From assembly GCA_041658205.1 (NCBI GenBank), contig JBBAAO010000001.1:2294001-2358000 (forward strand): a DNA stretch of 64,000 nt. Reading direction: 5' to 3'. Positions within the stretch are counted from its first letter, which is position 1, and each line of letters begins with the position of its first letter. The notes below the pieces were generated by a model, which made no database searches, had not been told where the DNA came from, and saw nothing but the letters and a program-made list of their open reading frames with translations. The DNA comes from Bacteroidota bacterium (GTDB lineage Bacteria; Bacteroidota; Ignavibacteria; UBA10030; UBA8401). The translations under genes and the position numbers were made by a program. Below, in pieces: positions 44,296 to 53,034 of this stretch.

Positions 44296-45042
44296 TCATA
44301 AATCTTCTAAGACTTTTACTTTCACTTTTAGAGTCTTGTCGGTCCCTGTAGAGTCAAATTTATCATAGACAAATACCGTATAGAATTTTCGGGATGCGCC
44401 ACTAAGGATAATAGAATCTTTATAGACTCTGTTTGCAATACTGGGATCAGTAAAGAAGAATTTATAGGATTTACCTGCGGGAATTTTTATCCATCCACTG
44501 GAGGCACCATACAAAACATTATTATTGCTAACAATACCTGAAGCAAGAGTACTATCCGATCGCCATACGTCGATAGTGTCTTGTGCTTTTTGTACTAGAT
44601 TAATGAAGCGTACGATCGATGTGTCGGCAATACCATTCGGCGCAAATGTATAGCGATGCGCAAGCTTCAACGCCTGGAATGCACCAGTTTTTGTTTCCGC
44701 AAACGCTAATGTTGCACGTTGATCAGTTTCGAATGTCACACGAAATGTATCGAGTGACCCAAATACAATTCGCTTACTGCCGGAAAGAAACGTTTGATAA
44801 TTTGTTGCGATTGTATTGGCAGCAAGGTTATACGATTTATATGTCGTAAAATCCGGACCTTCGGCAATTTTTATGCTTGTAGGAGGAATTGAACCATCAG
44901 GCATAACAGAAATAAAACGATATTCTGCGTTGAGCACTGGTGGATCGGGAGCTTTGTCGGGAATTTCTACGCAGCTCACAAGTACCATTGCCATCGTAAC
45001 GACAGCAACAGCGAACAGTAAATGAAGTCTGTTCAAAATCAT
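44296..45042 (-). CDS. DUF4397-like outer-membrane lipoprotein
   Basis: 248 residues. A signal peptide ends at a lipobox cysteine (MAMVLVSC, C24). The body is beta-rich with the VRFINLVQKAQDTIDVWR segment and IPAGKSYKFFFTDPS, resembling DUF4397 proteins, which have Ig-like folds and no established function. AGGAG lies about 11 nt upstream of the ATG, slightly far. It is the first gene of the surface locus, preceding the SusC-like receptor. A SusD-like TPR fold is not apparent, so a substrate-binding role is only a guess. Confidence 0.8.
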   Translation of the reverse strand: MILNRLHLLFAVAVVTMAMVLVSCVEIPDKAPDPPVLNAEYRFISVMPDGSIPPTSIKIAEGPDFTTYKSYNLAANTIATNYQTFLSGSKRIVFGSLDTFRVTFETDQRATLAFAETKTGAFQALKLAHRYTFAPNGIADTSIVRFINLVQKAQDTIDVWRSDSTLASGIVSNNNVLYGASSGWIKIPAGKSYKFFFTDPSIANRVYKDSIILSGASRKFYTVFVYDKFDSTGTDKTLKVKVKVLEDL

Positions 45043-45475
45043 TGGTGGGGTCTCCTTATGTTTTTTGAACTATTAAGTTATGTTATGTTGTAATAGTAAT
45101 TATGATGTAGGTTCGGTTTAATGAAATGATAATAATAATTTCTTCGTACGTTGATTTTGGTTTAATGAGAAGGGGGAAACAATTTTTATATTTTATTCCC
45201 TATTAATTAATATTTATTCACTTGCTCAATTGAATATAGGGACAGCGGGTTCAATTGTCAAGGGTCACATCATTTTTGTTCAGTATTTTCAGGCTAACTA
45301 TAACAATTGTATTGTATCCCCTTTCATCGTAAAAAATTAGCTGTTTTTGTCACTACCGGTCGCATTTTACCCCCTCTTTACACCTGTTCATCCCAAATTG
45401 TTTTTAAATTCACGTGTGGTTGCCTATTATTGACATACAGAAACGCAGCATCTCACATTACATTAAGGAGGCAGT
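45043..45475. other. Divergent intergenic region between the surface locus and the HTH regulator
   Basis: 433 bases without a supported gene, very AT-rich, and expected to hold divergent promoters for the surface operon (minus strand) and the HTH gene (plus strand). A TTGACA at 45430-45435 lies upstream of the HTH gene but has no good -10 at normal spacing. No inverted repeat strong enough to call an operator was seen. Confidence 0.5.
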
Positions 45476-45841
45476 ATGAAGCTCAATAAAAAAGAGGTAG
45501 CACAGAACCTTCGGTTATTCGGTTACAAACGATACGGTACGATGAAAAAATTTGCAGAAGCGCTTGAAATGAATCCCTCAACACTTTATTCAGGTTATCT
45601 CAACGGAAGAAGTTTACCCGGTCCGGTACTGTTGGTAAAATTGATCGATTTGGGTTGCAATATTAATTGGTTGTTAACAAGCAGAGAAACACCATTTGCA
45701 GGAGAAGTAAAAGAAATAGTAAAGAAACTTGATGAGGAGAGTCTACGATTACATTCTGCGCTTCCACGGAATGCAATTGCTACCCCTTCATTTGGCGAAT
45801 CGAAAAAATCGAATGGATTGTATGCCGACTCACGCCGATAG
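45476..45841 (+). CDS. CI-repressor-like HTH protein
   Basis: 121 residues. The N-terminal half resembles the Bac_CI_repr/XRE HTH: KFAEALEMNPSTLYSGYLNGR with recognition helix PSTLYSGYLNGRSL and the LIDLGCNINWLLT tail common to phage CI-type repressors. The C-terminal 50 residues are charged and lack an S24 peptidase. A strong AAGGAGG precedes the ATG. No integrase or other phage gene is near, so it is probably a chromosomal regulator. It is divergent from the surface locus and may control it, or the LytS/LytTR pair 63 nt downstream; both are inferences. Confidence 0.85.
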   Translation: MKLNKKEVAQNLRLFGYKRYGTMKKFAEALEMNPSTLYSGYLNGRSLPGPVLLVKLIDLGCNINWLLTSRETPFAGEVKEIVKKLDEESLRLHSALPRNAIATPSFGESKKSNGLYADSRR

Positions 45842-45904
45842 TTTTTTGGGGTGGAGTTTTTACGAAACATTGATTACACTCGATGGACGATGTAACGCAG
45901 TTTT

Positions 45905-47056
45905 ATGATGACTAAAACATACTGGGAAAAATATAGAACAGAATTATTGTTCTACTTCGGATTTCTGACAATCCTAGGTGTTGCCTTTTTTCTTCAGTCA
46001 ATTTATGCAGATTCATATGAAACAGCAGCGCCAAAACCGACAAGGAATGAAGTCATCAATGTCTTTGTCGATCGTGTTATCGCAGCGTACTTATGGCTGT
46101 TGTTGACCCCATTCATCATCTGGCTTGCAGAAAAAATATCTAGTCGGCAGCTACCATTTATCCTCATTTTAATTATCCATATTTTCGTCGGTCTATTCTT
46201 TACATTTCTTCATATCCCAATCTACTCCACATATATTTTTATTGTGCATTCTTTTGTCCCCTGGATGTATGGGGGAATTTTTGAAAAGATGCCCAATGTC
46301 AGTTACATTGATTATGTCATCAACTCCATTGCCCGCGTTAATCACGTGTACCGCCTCCTCTATTACAGTATCATCATTGCCATTCATTTTGCATTCGATT
46401 ATTTCCGAAAGTATTCTGAACGAGAATTGCGGGCATCACAACTGGAAGTACAATTAAAAGAAGCGCAAATCCGTACGCTGCATCAGCAGCTTCAGCCACA
46501 TTTTCTTTTTAATACGCTCAACGGAATATCTTCTTTGATGTATAAAAGTGTTGATGAAGCGGACAAAATGTTAACCTATCTGGGAGATCTTCTTCGAATT
46601 TCACTGGAACGAATGAATGTTCAAGAAGTTCCATTAAAAGATGATATCGCCTTCATTGAACGATATCTTCTGATTGAAAAAACAAGAATGGGTGACAGAC
46701 TCATCGTGAAGACGAACTTTCATCCCGAAACGCTTGATGCTCTTGTTCCATGCATGATGGCACAACCATTGCTGGAAAATGCAATCAAACACGGTATAGC
46801 ACCAAACGTTAAACAAGGAACAATCATTGCGTCTTCATGGCGTATCGCAGAAAAACTCTTCCTTCAAATTGAAGATGACGGCAAAGGATTCTCCAATTCT
46901 CTCCAAGAAAATCTTACCAAAGGCTATGGAATCAAAAATACTCTAGAACGCCTCAAAATCCTCTACGGAAATAACCATTCTCTTACCTTCACAAACAAAG
47001 AAACGGGTGGTTTACGTGTAACTCTTTCCATTCCATTTCGTATGTTAACGGATTAA
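45905..47056 (+). CDS. LytS/YehU-family sensor histidine kinase
   Basis: 383 residues. Four hydrophobic spans in the first 165 (about 14-34, 57-76, 84-104, 148-166), then a coiled linker, then the His_kinase domain with phospho-acceptor H199 in LQPHFLFNTLN and a HATPase domain with PLLENAIKHG, DDGKGF and GYGIKNTLERL. This is the LytS class that pairs with LytTR regulators; the response regulator gene follows 45 nt downstream. The signal is probably envelope- or membrane-related. No extra sensor domain (for example 5TMR or GAF) is recognised. Confidence 0.95.
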   Translation: MMTKTYWEKYRTELLFYFGFLTILGVAFFLQSIYADSYETAAPKPTRNEVINVFVDRVIAAYLWLLLTPFIIWLAEKISSRQLPFILILIIHIFVGLFFTFLHIPIYSTYIFIVHSFVPWMYGGIFEKMPNVSYIDYVINSIARVNHVYRLLYYSIIIAIHFAFDYFRKYSERELRASQLEVQLKEAQIRTLHQQLQPHFLFNTLNGISSLMYKSVDEADKMLTYLGDLLRISLERMNVQEVPLKDDIAFIERYLLIEKTRMGDRLIVKTNFHPETLDALVPCMMAQPLLENAIKHGIAPNVKQGTIIASSWRIAEKLFLQIEDDGKGFSNSLQENLTKGYGIKNTLERLKILYGNNHSLTFTNKETGGLRVTLSIPFRMLTD

Positions 47057-47101
47057 ATTCCCTGAATTGCACGCACCACAAATTTTTGTTAATCCAAACA
47101 T

Positions 47102-47869
47102 ATGATTCGCGCAATCATCGTTGATGATGAACCTCTCGCACGCGAAAAAGTTCAACTTTTTGCTGACGGCGAACCTGATATTGAGATTGTTGATGTCTGC
47201 GTTAACGGACACGAAGCAGTCGCATCATTCCAAAAATTCAACCCCGAACTTTTATTCCTTGATATTCAAATGCCGGAAATGACCGGTTTTGAAGTACTGC
47301 AGCATTTAAAAGTGAATCCGTTACCTGGTATTATTTTCATTACGGCCTATGATGAATTTGCATTGCGAGCATTCGAATTCCATGCGTTAGATTATCTGCT
47401 AAAGCCGTACGACCGAGAACGTTTTAGAAAAGCGGTTGAACATGCCCGCAAATTATTAATATCGCAGACACAATCTGAAGTCACCACTGAACAGATAAAG
47501 ACGTTACTGGATTCAATGAAACAAACTCCCTCCAAATTGGATCGGTTGATTGTGAAAACCAACGGAAGGATCATTTTTTTACGGATTGAAGAAATTGATT
47601 GGATGGAAGCGGCAGGAAACTATGTGAAGCTGCATGTTGGAAATGAAGCTCACCTTGTTCGTGAAACAATGAATAGTCTTGAAGAAAAACTCCATCCACA
47701 GAAGTTCATTCGAATCCACCGGAGTACTATGATCAATGTTGAAAAAATCAAAGAACTGCAGCCGTACTTCAACGGAGAGTATAAAGTGGTTTTACAGAAT
47801 AACACTCAAGTGATCCTCAGTCGTGGTTATAGAGATAACTTCACCAAAGTCCTCGGCAAACCACTTTAA
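47102..47869 (+). CDS. LytTR-family response regulator
   Basis: 255 residues. Receiver domain with acidic DDE at 8-10, phospho-acceptor D54 (LFLDIQMPEM) and K101 (LLKPYD), then a C-terminal LytTR DNA-binding domain (about 150-250; FLRIEEIDWMEAAGNYVKLH, FIRIHRSTMINVEKI). LytTR proteins bind pairs of short direct repeats. Its partner kinase is encoded immediately upstream. The gene ends at a 20-bp perfect hairpin. Candidate targets are nearby envelope genes such as the surface locus; no direct-repeat binding site was confirmed. Confidence 0.96.
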   Translation: MIRAIIVDDEPLAREKVQLFADGEPDIEIVDVCVNGHEAVASFQKFNPELLFLDIQMPEMTGFEVLQHLKVNPLPGIIFITAYDEFALRAFEFHALDYLLKPYDRERFRKAVEHARKLLISQTQSEVTTEQIKTLLDSMKQTPSKLDRLIVKTNGRIIFLRIEEIDWMEAAGNYVKLHVGNEAHLVRETMNSLEEKLHPQKFIRIHRSTMINVEKIKELQPYFNGEYKVVLQNNTQVILSRGYRDNFTKVLGKPL

Positions 47870-47910
47870 AAGTAAAAATCCCTCGACTACGTCGAGGGAT
47901 TTTTACTTTT
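47868..47910. terminator. Strong bidirectional terminator
   Basis: A perfect 20-bp inverted repeat (47868-47887 with 47891-47910, loop TAC) with A-rich left and T-rich right arms. It lies between the LytTR gene stop and the convergent serA stop at 47923, and can act in both directions. Confidence 0.92.
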
Positions 47911-47922
47911 ACTCTCAACCAT

Positions 47923-49500
47923 TTATAATATTACCACTTTCGCATTAAAGACACCATCCAGTGAGGCGACCTTTTGCAAGATTGAATCCGGAATTGGTGT
48001 ATCAACATTTACTACAGTCAGTGCCCGTTCACCTATTCCAGAACGTCCCAGTGATAATCCTGCAATATTGATATTCGCTTCAGCAAGAATTGCTCCGACC
48101 TTGGCCAGCATGCCTGGTCTATCGATATTCGTATAATAGAGGAATGTACCGTCAGGTGTTCCTTCGATAGAATATTTGTCGAGCCGGACAAATTTTAAAA
48201 TCTTGCCACCGAATACTGTGCCGGCAAACGAACGTTGTTCCGATTCCGTTTTATAACCGATTGTCAACAAGTTTGCATAATCTTCTGCGTCCGTAATCTT
48301 CTTTTCGCTGATGCGAACACCCATGGATTGTGCGAGAACCGGTGCGTTGATATAATTGACCGGCTGGCTCATCAATTTTGAAAAGAGTCCTCGTAACACT
48401 CCCGCTTTGATCAGTTCGGAATGTTTGTGAAGCAATTCCCCGCTCAGCTCGATCGATAATTCTTTTAATTGACCCTTCATGACCTGGGCCTGCAATGAAC
48501 CAAGTTTTTCAGCAAGTAACAGATATGGTTTAATTTCGTTTGGCATGCCCGCTTGCAATGCTGCGGCATTTACAGCTCCAACAATACCGCGGTCTTTCAG
48601 CGCATCAGCAATCTGTTCAGCAATCTGTATGGCGACTTTCTCTTGTGCTTCTTCCGTTGATGCACCAAGATGAGGTGTTGCAACAACTTTTGGATGCTTT
48701 GCAAGTGTGAAATCTTTCGGAGGTTCTTCAACAAAGACATCAAGCGCGGCGCCGGCAACATGCCCGTTGTCAAGTGCTTTCAGTAACGCTGCTTCATCAA
48801 TGATTCCGCCGCGGGCACAATTGATGAGACGAACACCTTTCTTACATTTTGCAATGGTTTGTTCATTCAGCAATCCACGAGTTTCATCGCTCAACGGAGT
48901 GTGTACTGTAATGAAATCTGATCGTCGATAGATTTCGTCGAGAGAGACAAGTTCAACATTCATCTTCAACGAAACATCAGCACTCAACACCGGATCATAA
49001 CCGATTGTTGTCATTCCAAATGCTTGAGCACGGGTAGCAACTTCACGCCCGATCTTTCCCATCCCGACAATTCCTAGTGTTTTTCCGTGGAGTTCTGTTC
49101 CCATGAATTTTTTTCGGTCCCAACGGCCCGCAACCAAACTCGCATGCGCATTCGGAATGTTTCGCGCTACTGCCATCAGCATCGAAAACGTATGTTCGGC
49201 AGTGGAAAGTGTATTTCCACCAGGTGTGTTCATCACAATAATACCTTTACGCGATGCCGCAACAGAATCAATATTATCTACTCCGGCACCGGCACGGCCG
49301 ATCACTTTCATTGATGTTGCCTTCTCTATTATATCCGCTGTTACTTTTGTCCCACTTCGAACAATCAGTGCTGCGTAATCATGGATAATCGCCTTAATCT
49401 CATCAGCAGGCAGACCGGGCTTCAAATCTACTTGAAAACCTTCACGGGTGAGGATGTCGACACAACTTTGTTCAATTGGATCTGTAATGAGTATTTTCAT
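47923..49500 (-). CDS. serA: D-3-phosphoglycerate dehydrogenase
   Basis: 525 residues of the long form: N-terminal substrate domain, NAD-binding GIVGMGKIGREV, catalytic ARGGIIDE and TPHLGASTEEAQ (His-Glu dyad), an intervening ASB domain (KLGSLQAQVMKGQLKEL), and a C-terminal ACT domain (about 450-525; IDRPGMLAKVGAIL) that in other SerA proteins binds serine for feedback control. It oxidises 3-phosphoglycerate to 3-phosphohydroxypyruvate, the first step of serine synthesis. The class V aminotransferase gene upstream, separated by a hairpin, probably supplies the next step. Confidence 0.97.
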   Translation of the reverse strand: MKILITDPIEQSCVDILTREGFQVDLKPGLPADEIKAIIHDYAALIVRSGTKVTADIIEKATSMKVIGRAGAGVDNIDSVAASRKGIIVMNTPGGNTLSTAEHTFSMLMAVARNIPNAHASLVAGRWDRKKFMGTELHGKTLGIVGMGKIGREVATRAQAFGMTTIGYDPVLSADVSLKMNVELVSLDEIYRRSDFITVHTPLSDETRGLLNEQTIAKCKKGVRLINCARGGIIDEAALLKALDNGHVAGAALDVFVEEPPKDFTLAKHPKVVATPHLGASTEEAQEKVAIQIAEQIADALKDRGIVGAVNAAALQAGMPNEIKPYLLLAEKLGSLQAQVMKGQLKELSIELSGELLHKHSELIKAGVLRGLFSKLMSQPVNYINAPVLAQSMGVRISEKKITDAEDYANLLTIGYKTESEQRSFAGTVFGGKILKFVRLDKYSIEGTPDGTFLYYTNIDRPGMLAKVGAILAEANINIAGLSLGRSGIGERALTVVNVDTPIPDSILQKVASLDGVFNAKVVIL

Positions 49501-49518
49501 ATTGTCTGTAAAAATAAT

Positions 49519-49542
49519 TTCCCCAACGGTGAGGTTGGGGAA
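49519..49542 (-). terminator. Hairpin between the aminotransferase and serA genes
   Basis: A 9-bp stem (TTCCCCAAC and its complement) with a 6-nt loop, followed on the minus strand by AATTATTTTT. It lies 26 nt after the aminotransferase stop and 18 nt before serA, so it may end the upstream transcript or attenuate serA. Confidence 0.75.
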
Positions 49543-49568
49543 TAAGTGATAAGGTAACTTCTAGTTTG

Positions 49569-50705
49569 TTATGCCGTCATTAACGAGTTCAATGTTGCTT
49601 TTACACCGGCACCCATATCAAATTTATGGCCGCATTCTTTTAAAGTCATTTCCAATGCACCAATCATCGTAATCATGTCCAGTTCATCATAATAGCCAAG
49701 ATGAGAAACGCGGAAGATTTTTCCAGTAAAATCATCTTGTCCGCCGGCAATGGTAATTCCATACTTTCCTTTAAGAATCTTATTAAACTGTTTCCATTCT
49801 ACTCCCTCAGGAACCCATACCGGAGTAACAGCAAACGACGGAAAATCGGAAAACAATTTCAGTCCGGCACCGACAACACCTGCGCGGATAGCATTTGCTA
49901 AACGTTTATGACGTGCCCAGACATTTTCAATTCCCTCTTCGCGAATTTTTTGTAAAGCAGCATCAACGCCGATGATAAGCGACACTGCTGGTGTCCATGG
50001 CGTATCATTATCTGCGTATGATTTCAATGCTTTTTTCAAATCAAAATAGAATCGTGGTAATTTTGAAGTTTCAATTGCTTCGATAGCCCGTTTACTGACT
50101 GCAACAAATGCCAGTCCGGGAGGAATCATCAATCCTTTTTGCGATCCGGTCACACACACATCAATACCCCACTCATCAAAACGCATTTCATGGGCACCGA
50201 CAGCGGTGATCCCATCAACGCAAACAAGAGCGTTGGAATTTTCGCGGATCAATTTGGCCAAGGCTTTCACATCTGTTGCTGCGCCGGTTGACGTTTCGCT
50301 ATGTGTAAGATACACTGCTTTTGTATCGGGATTTGCTTTTAAGGCGGTCAGTATCTGTTCTTCGGTCGGCGCTTTTCCCCATTGCACTTTAATCTCGACA
50401 ACGTTTAGGCCAAATGACTTCGGCATTTTTACCCAGCGTTCGCCAAACTTTCCGCCGTTTGATGCTATGATCTTATCGCCAGGCGAAAATAAACTAACAA
50501 ATGTTGATTCTACTCCGCCAGTTCCCGAGCATGTCAACGTCAAAACGGGTTGCTCAGTCTGGAAAAGATATTTCAAATTTTGATTGACGCGTGTAAGAAT
50601 TTCATTGAATTCCGGATTGCGATGGTGAATAATGGGCTCTGCCATTTTCAGCATTACTGTTTCGGGAATAGGTGTTGGACCTGGGGTAAATAATCGTTTT
50701 TTCAT
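49569..50705 (-). CDS. Class V aminotransferase (serine/alanine-glyoxylate type; probable phosphoserine step)
   Basis: 378 residues of PLP fold type I. The N-terminal LFTPGPTPIPETV motif, SGTGGVEST, VDGITAVGAHEM and the Schiff-base lysine K190 in TGSQKGLMIPPG are those of the alanine-glyoxylate/serine-pyruvate aminotransferase family (AGXT, PucG, SgaA). Because serA is the next gene and no serC is seen in the window, it may convert phosphohydroxypyruvate to phosphoserine; AGXT-type enzymes perform this role in some lineages. Serine-glyoxylate transamination is the alternative. A hairpin separates the two genes. Confidence 0.93.
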   Translation of the reverse strand: MKKRLFTPGPTPIPETVMLKMAEPIIHHRNPEFNEILTRVNQNLKYLFQTEQPVLTLTCSGTGGVESTFVSLFSPGDKIIASNGGKFGERWVKMPKSFGLNVVEIKVQWGKAPTEEQILTALKANPDTKAVYLTHSETSTGAATDVKALAKLIRENSNALVCVDGITAVGAHEMRFDEWGIDVCVTGSQKGLMIPPGLAFVAVSKRAIEAIETSKLPRFYFDLKKALKSYADNDTPWTPAVSLIIGVDAALQKIREEGIENVWARHKRLANAIRAGVVGAGLKLFSDFPSFAVTPVWVPEGVEWKQFNKILKGKYGITIAGGQDDFTGKIFRVSHLGYYDELDMITMIGALEMTLKECGHKFDMGAGVKATLNSLMTA

Positions 50706-50780
50706 AAGTATGTGCTCCTCACAAATTAGGATTGTAAGAAAATAACCGTGCGGGGTGGACGGTAATGCGTGTCACGATGG

Positions 50781-51410
50781 TTACGCTACTGCTGTGACAA
50801 GTTTTGTTGAAGGAAGTTCTTTTTCTTCAATCTGGCGATCGATCGTTTTTAACAATTCGATTCTGCCGTCGCCGGTCACTGCTGAGAACGGCTGGAGGCC
50901 GACAAGATGTTTATACTTGCTCAGTTGTGCACCGATGGTATTCATTTGGGTAATGAGTTTGTTCTTCGGAAGTTTATCTGCTTTGGTCAGGATAAGAAGA
51001 AACGGAACTTTATAAAAGTCGAGCCAGCCCATCATGGTATTATCCAGTTCGGTTGGTCCTAACCGGGCATCAACAATTTGAATGGCAAGCGCAATTTGCC
51101 TGCGAGTGTGAAAAAACTCTTCGATCATTTGTGTCCAGCCGGCTTTCACATGTTCGGCAACCTTTGCATATCCGTAGCCGGGCAAATCAACAAAATAGAG
51201 TTCTTTATTGATCAGATAGTAGTTCAGCTCGCGAGTCTTTCCCGGCGTTGCACTGACACGTGCAATATTTTTTCGATTGCATAATTTATTGAGCAACGAG
51301 GATTTGCCGACATTGGAGCGACCGATAAAAATTATTTCGGGAAGATTGGTCTTGGGAAGTTGTTTTAAGTTTGCTACGCCAACAACAAAATCAACAGTAG
51401 AAATTTTCAT
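50781..51410 (-). CDS. engB: Ribosome biogenesis GTPase EngB/YsxC
   Basis: 209 residues. G1 IGRSNVGKSSL, G2 region SATPGKTRELNYY, G3 VDLPGYGYAKV, G4 LTKADK and G5 near FSAVTGDG place it in the YihA/YsxC GTPases, which assist maturation of the large ribosomal subunit. Length is normal. Its position just downstream of rplQ, beyond a hairpin, is compatible with co-regulation with the ribosomal cluster, though the terminator suggests its own transcript. Confidence 0.96.
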   Translation of the reverse strand: MKISTVDFVVGVANLKQLPKTNLPEIIFIGRSNVGKSSLLNKLCNRKNIARVSATPGKTRELNYYLINKELYFVDLPGYGYAKVAEHVKAGWTQMIEEFFHTRRQIALAIQIVDARLGPTELDNTMMGWLDFYKVPFLLILTKADKLPKNKLITQMNTIGAQLSKYKHLVGLQPFSAVTGDGRIELLKTIDRQIEEKELPSTKLVTAVA

Positions 51411-51448
51411 ACTTCACACACACTCGATTGATAATTCACTATGAAGAG

Positions 51449-51474
51449 CAAAGGATAGCATTTGCTATCCTTTG
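51449..51474. terminator. Hairpin at the end of the ribosomal supercluster
   Basis: An 11-bp perfect stem (CAAAGGATAGC and its complement) with loop ATTT, 11 nt beyond the rplQ stop (51485). No long T-tract follows, but the position marks the end of the alpha operon. Confidence 0.75.
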
Positions 51475-51484
51475 GTTATACGTT

Positions 51485-51994
51485 TTATGCCGAGGCTGTT
51501 TCACCAGCTTCTGCATCGGGTTCGCTCTTCGCCCTCTTCTTCTGATTAACACGAGCACGACGATCTTGTTTCTTTTTCACCGGTTCTGCCGGCGTATCCA
51601 TGCCAAGCGCAAAATCCACCAGTTCGATCATTGCCACATGCGCACCGTCCCCAAGACGTTGTCCGAGTTTGATCACGCGAGTATAACCGCCGGGACGTGA
51701 TGCAACTTTGGGTGCAATCTCATTGAACAGCATCTGCACAACTTCTTTATCATTGATATGTCGAGCCACTTCACGACGCGCGTGAATATTTTTTGGTCCG
51801 CCTTCAACTTCTTTTGCAACTGCATTTTTTGCACGCGTGATCAATTTCTCAACAACCATACGCGTTTCTTTTGCTTTTGCCAATGTTGTTTGAATTCTCT
51901 TATGACGCAGCAATGATGTTGAAAGCGAGTTCAACAATGCTTTGCGATGGCTTGCGGTTCGTTGTAATTTTCTTCCTGATCGTCCGTGTATCAT
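51485..51994 (-). CDS. rplQ: Ribosomal protein L17
   Basis: 169 residues. The N-terminal 115 match L17 (GRKLQRTASHRKALLNSLST, LRHKRIQTTLAKAKETR, PGGYTRVIKLGQRLGDGA). A lysine-rich then acidic tail of about 50 residues (KKKQDRRARVN ... EAGETASA) exceeds the E. coli protein; such low-complexity tails on L17 are common in Bacteroidota-like genomes. It follows rpoA by 14 nt and is the last gene of the alpha operon, ended by a hairpin. Confidence 0.98.
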   Translation of the reverse strand: MIHGRSGRKLQRTASHRKALLNSLSTSLLRHKRIQTTLAKAKETRMVVEKLITRAKNAVAKEVEGGPKNIHARREVARHINDKEVVQMLFNEIAPKVASRPGGYTRVIKLGQRLGDGAHVAMIELVDFALGMDTPAEPVKKKQDRRARVNQKKRAKSEPDAEAGETASA

Positions 51995-52008
51995 TGCAAT
52001 AATTCCTT

Positions 52009-52995
52009 TTAGTCGCTGTCTTTCAAATATTTCTCCACATCCATGCCGAATGTGAGGTTGTTTACTTCTACGATTGCTGATAATTCAGCAAGCGATTTAC
52101 GTCCGAAGTTACGGAATTTCAACAATTCCGATTCATCCTTACGGACAAGATCACCCAATGTTTTAATATCCGCTGCGCGCAGACAGTTATGGGATCGAAC
52201 GGACAGTTCGAGCTCATCTACCGGTGTGATTAAAATTTTGCGGATGCGTGAAATTTCTTCGTCGCGTTCATTGTCTTCTTTTTCCGTTTCTTGTGACGCA
52301 TCAAAATTGATGAAGAACTGAATGTGATCGCGCAACACTTTACCGGCATACGCAACAGCGTCTTTCGGTACAATGGAGCCATCCGTCTCAACTTCCAACA
52401 CTAATTTTTCATAATCTGTCTGCTGGCCAACGCGTGTTGATTCAACATTATATCGGACATTCACAATCGGCGTAAAAATAGAATCGATCGTAATCATTCC
52501 TACAGGCTGATCCGGCATTTTATTTTCTTCAGCAGTGACGTATCCTTTGCCGCGACCGATACGGAATTCAATCTCGAAATCGGCATCCTTATTCAAGGTT
52601 GCAATGTGAAGTTCGGGATTCAAGATCTCGACTTCAGGGGTCGCTTTTTGAATATCGCCGGCAAGAAATTTTCCTGGACCTTTTAAATGGACAGTCACTT
52701 TGCCAACTTTTTTGTTGGTCGCTTTCAAGCGAACTTGCTTTAAATTCAGGATCATATCCGTTACATCTTCTACGATTCCCGGAAGAGCTGTGAATTCGTG
52801 AACGATGCCTTCGATACGGATTGCTGTGATTGCATATCCTGGAAGCGAGGAAAGAAGTACGCGTCGCAATGCATTTCCGATTGTGACCCCGTATCCTTTT
52901 TCCAACGGTTGGACGATGAATCTACCAAAACGGTCGGTGCCGGATGATTCTTCCAGCAGGACATTTTCCGGCATTTGAAATTGTGTATTGCTCAT
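52009..52995 (-). CDS. rpoA: RNA polymerase alpha subunit
   Basis: 328 residues. The N-terminal assembly domain contains GYGVTIGNALRRVLLSSLPG and the EFTALPGIVEDVTD segment; the C-terminal domain (about 260-328) contains LSVRSHNCLRAADIKTLGDL and NFGRKSLAEL, used for UP-element and activator contact. An acidic linker with TEKEDNERDEEIS joins them. It lies between rpsD (39 nt) and rplQ (14 nt) as in other alpha operons. Confidence 0.98.
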   Translation of the reverse strand: MSNTQFQMPENVLLEESSGTDRFGRFIVQPLEKGYGVTIGNALRRVLLSSLPGYAITAIRIEGIVHEFTALPGIVEDVTDMILNLKQVRLKATNKKVGKVTVHLKGPGKFLAGDIQKATPEVEILNPELHIATLNKDADFEIEFRIGRGKGYVTAEENKMPDQPVGMITIDSIFTPIVNVRYNVESTRVGQQTDYEKLVLEVETDGSIVPKDAVAYAGKVLRDHIQFFINFDASQETEKEDNERDEEISRIRKILITPVDELELSVRSHNCLRAADIKTLGDLVRKDESELLKFRNFGRKSLAELSAIVEVNNLTFGMDVEKYLKDSD

Positions 52996-53034
52996 AGTTT
53001 GGTTCTCACCAAGTAAAGAAAAAATTCAATTAAG

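Noticed and set aside
45430..45460. Sigma-70-type promoter before the HTH gene (TTGACA)
   Set aside because: No acceptable -10 hexamer at 16-18 nt, and the primary sigma of this group often prefers a different consensus.
45476..45841. Prophage remnant suggested by the CI-like HTH protein
   Set aside because: No integrase, structural, lysis or att-like sequences nearby; the neighbours are chromosomal regulators.
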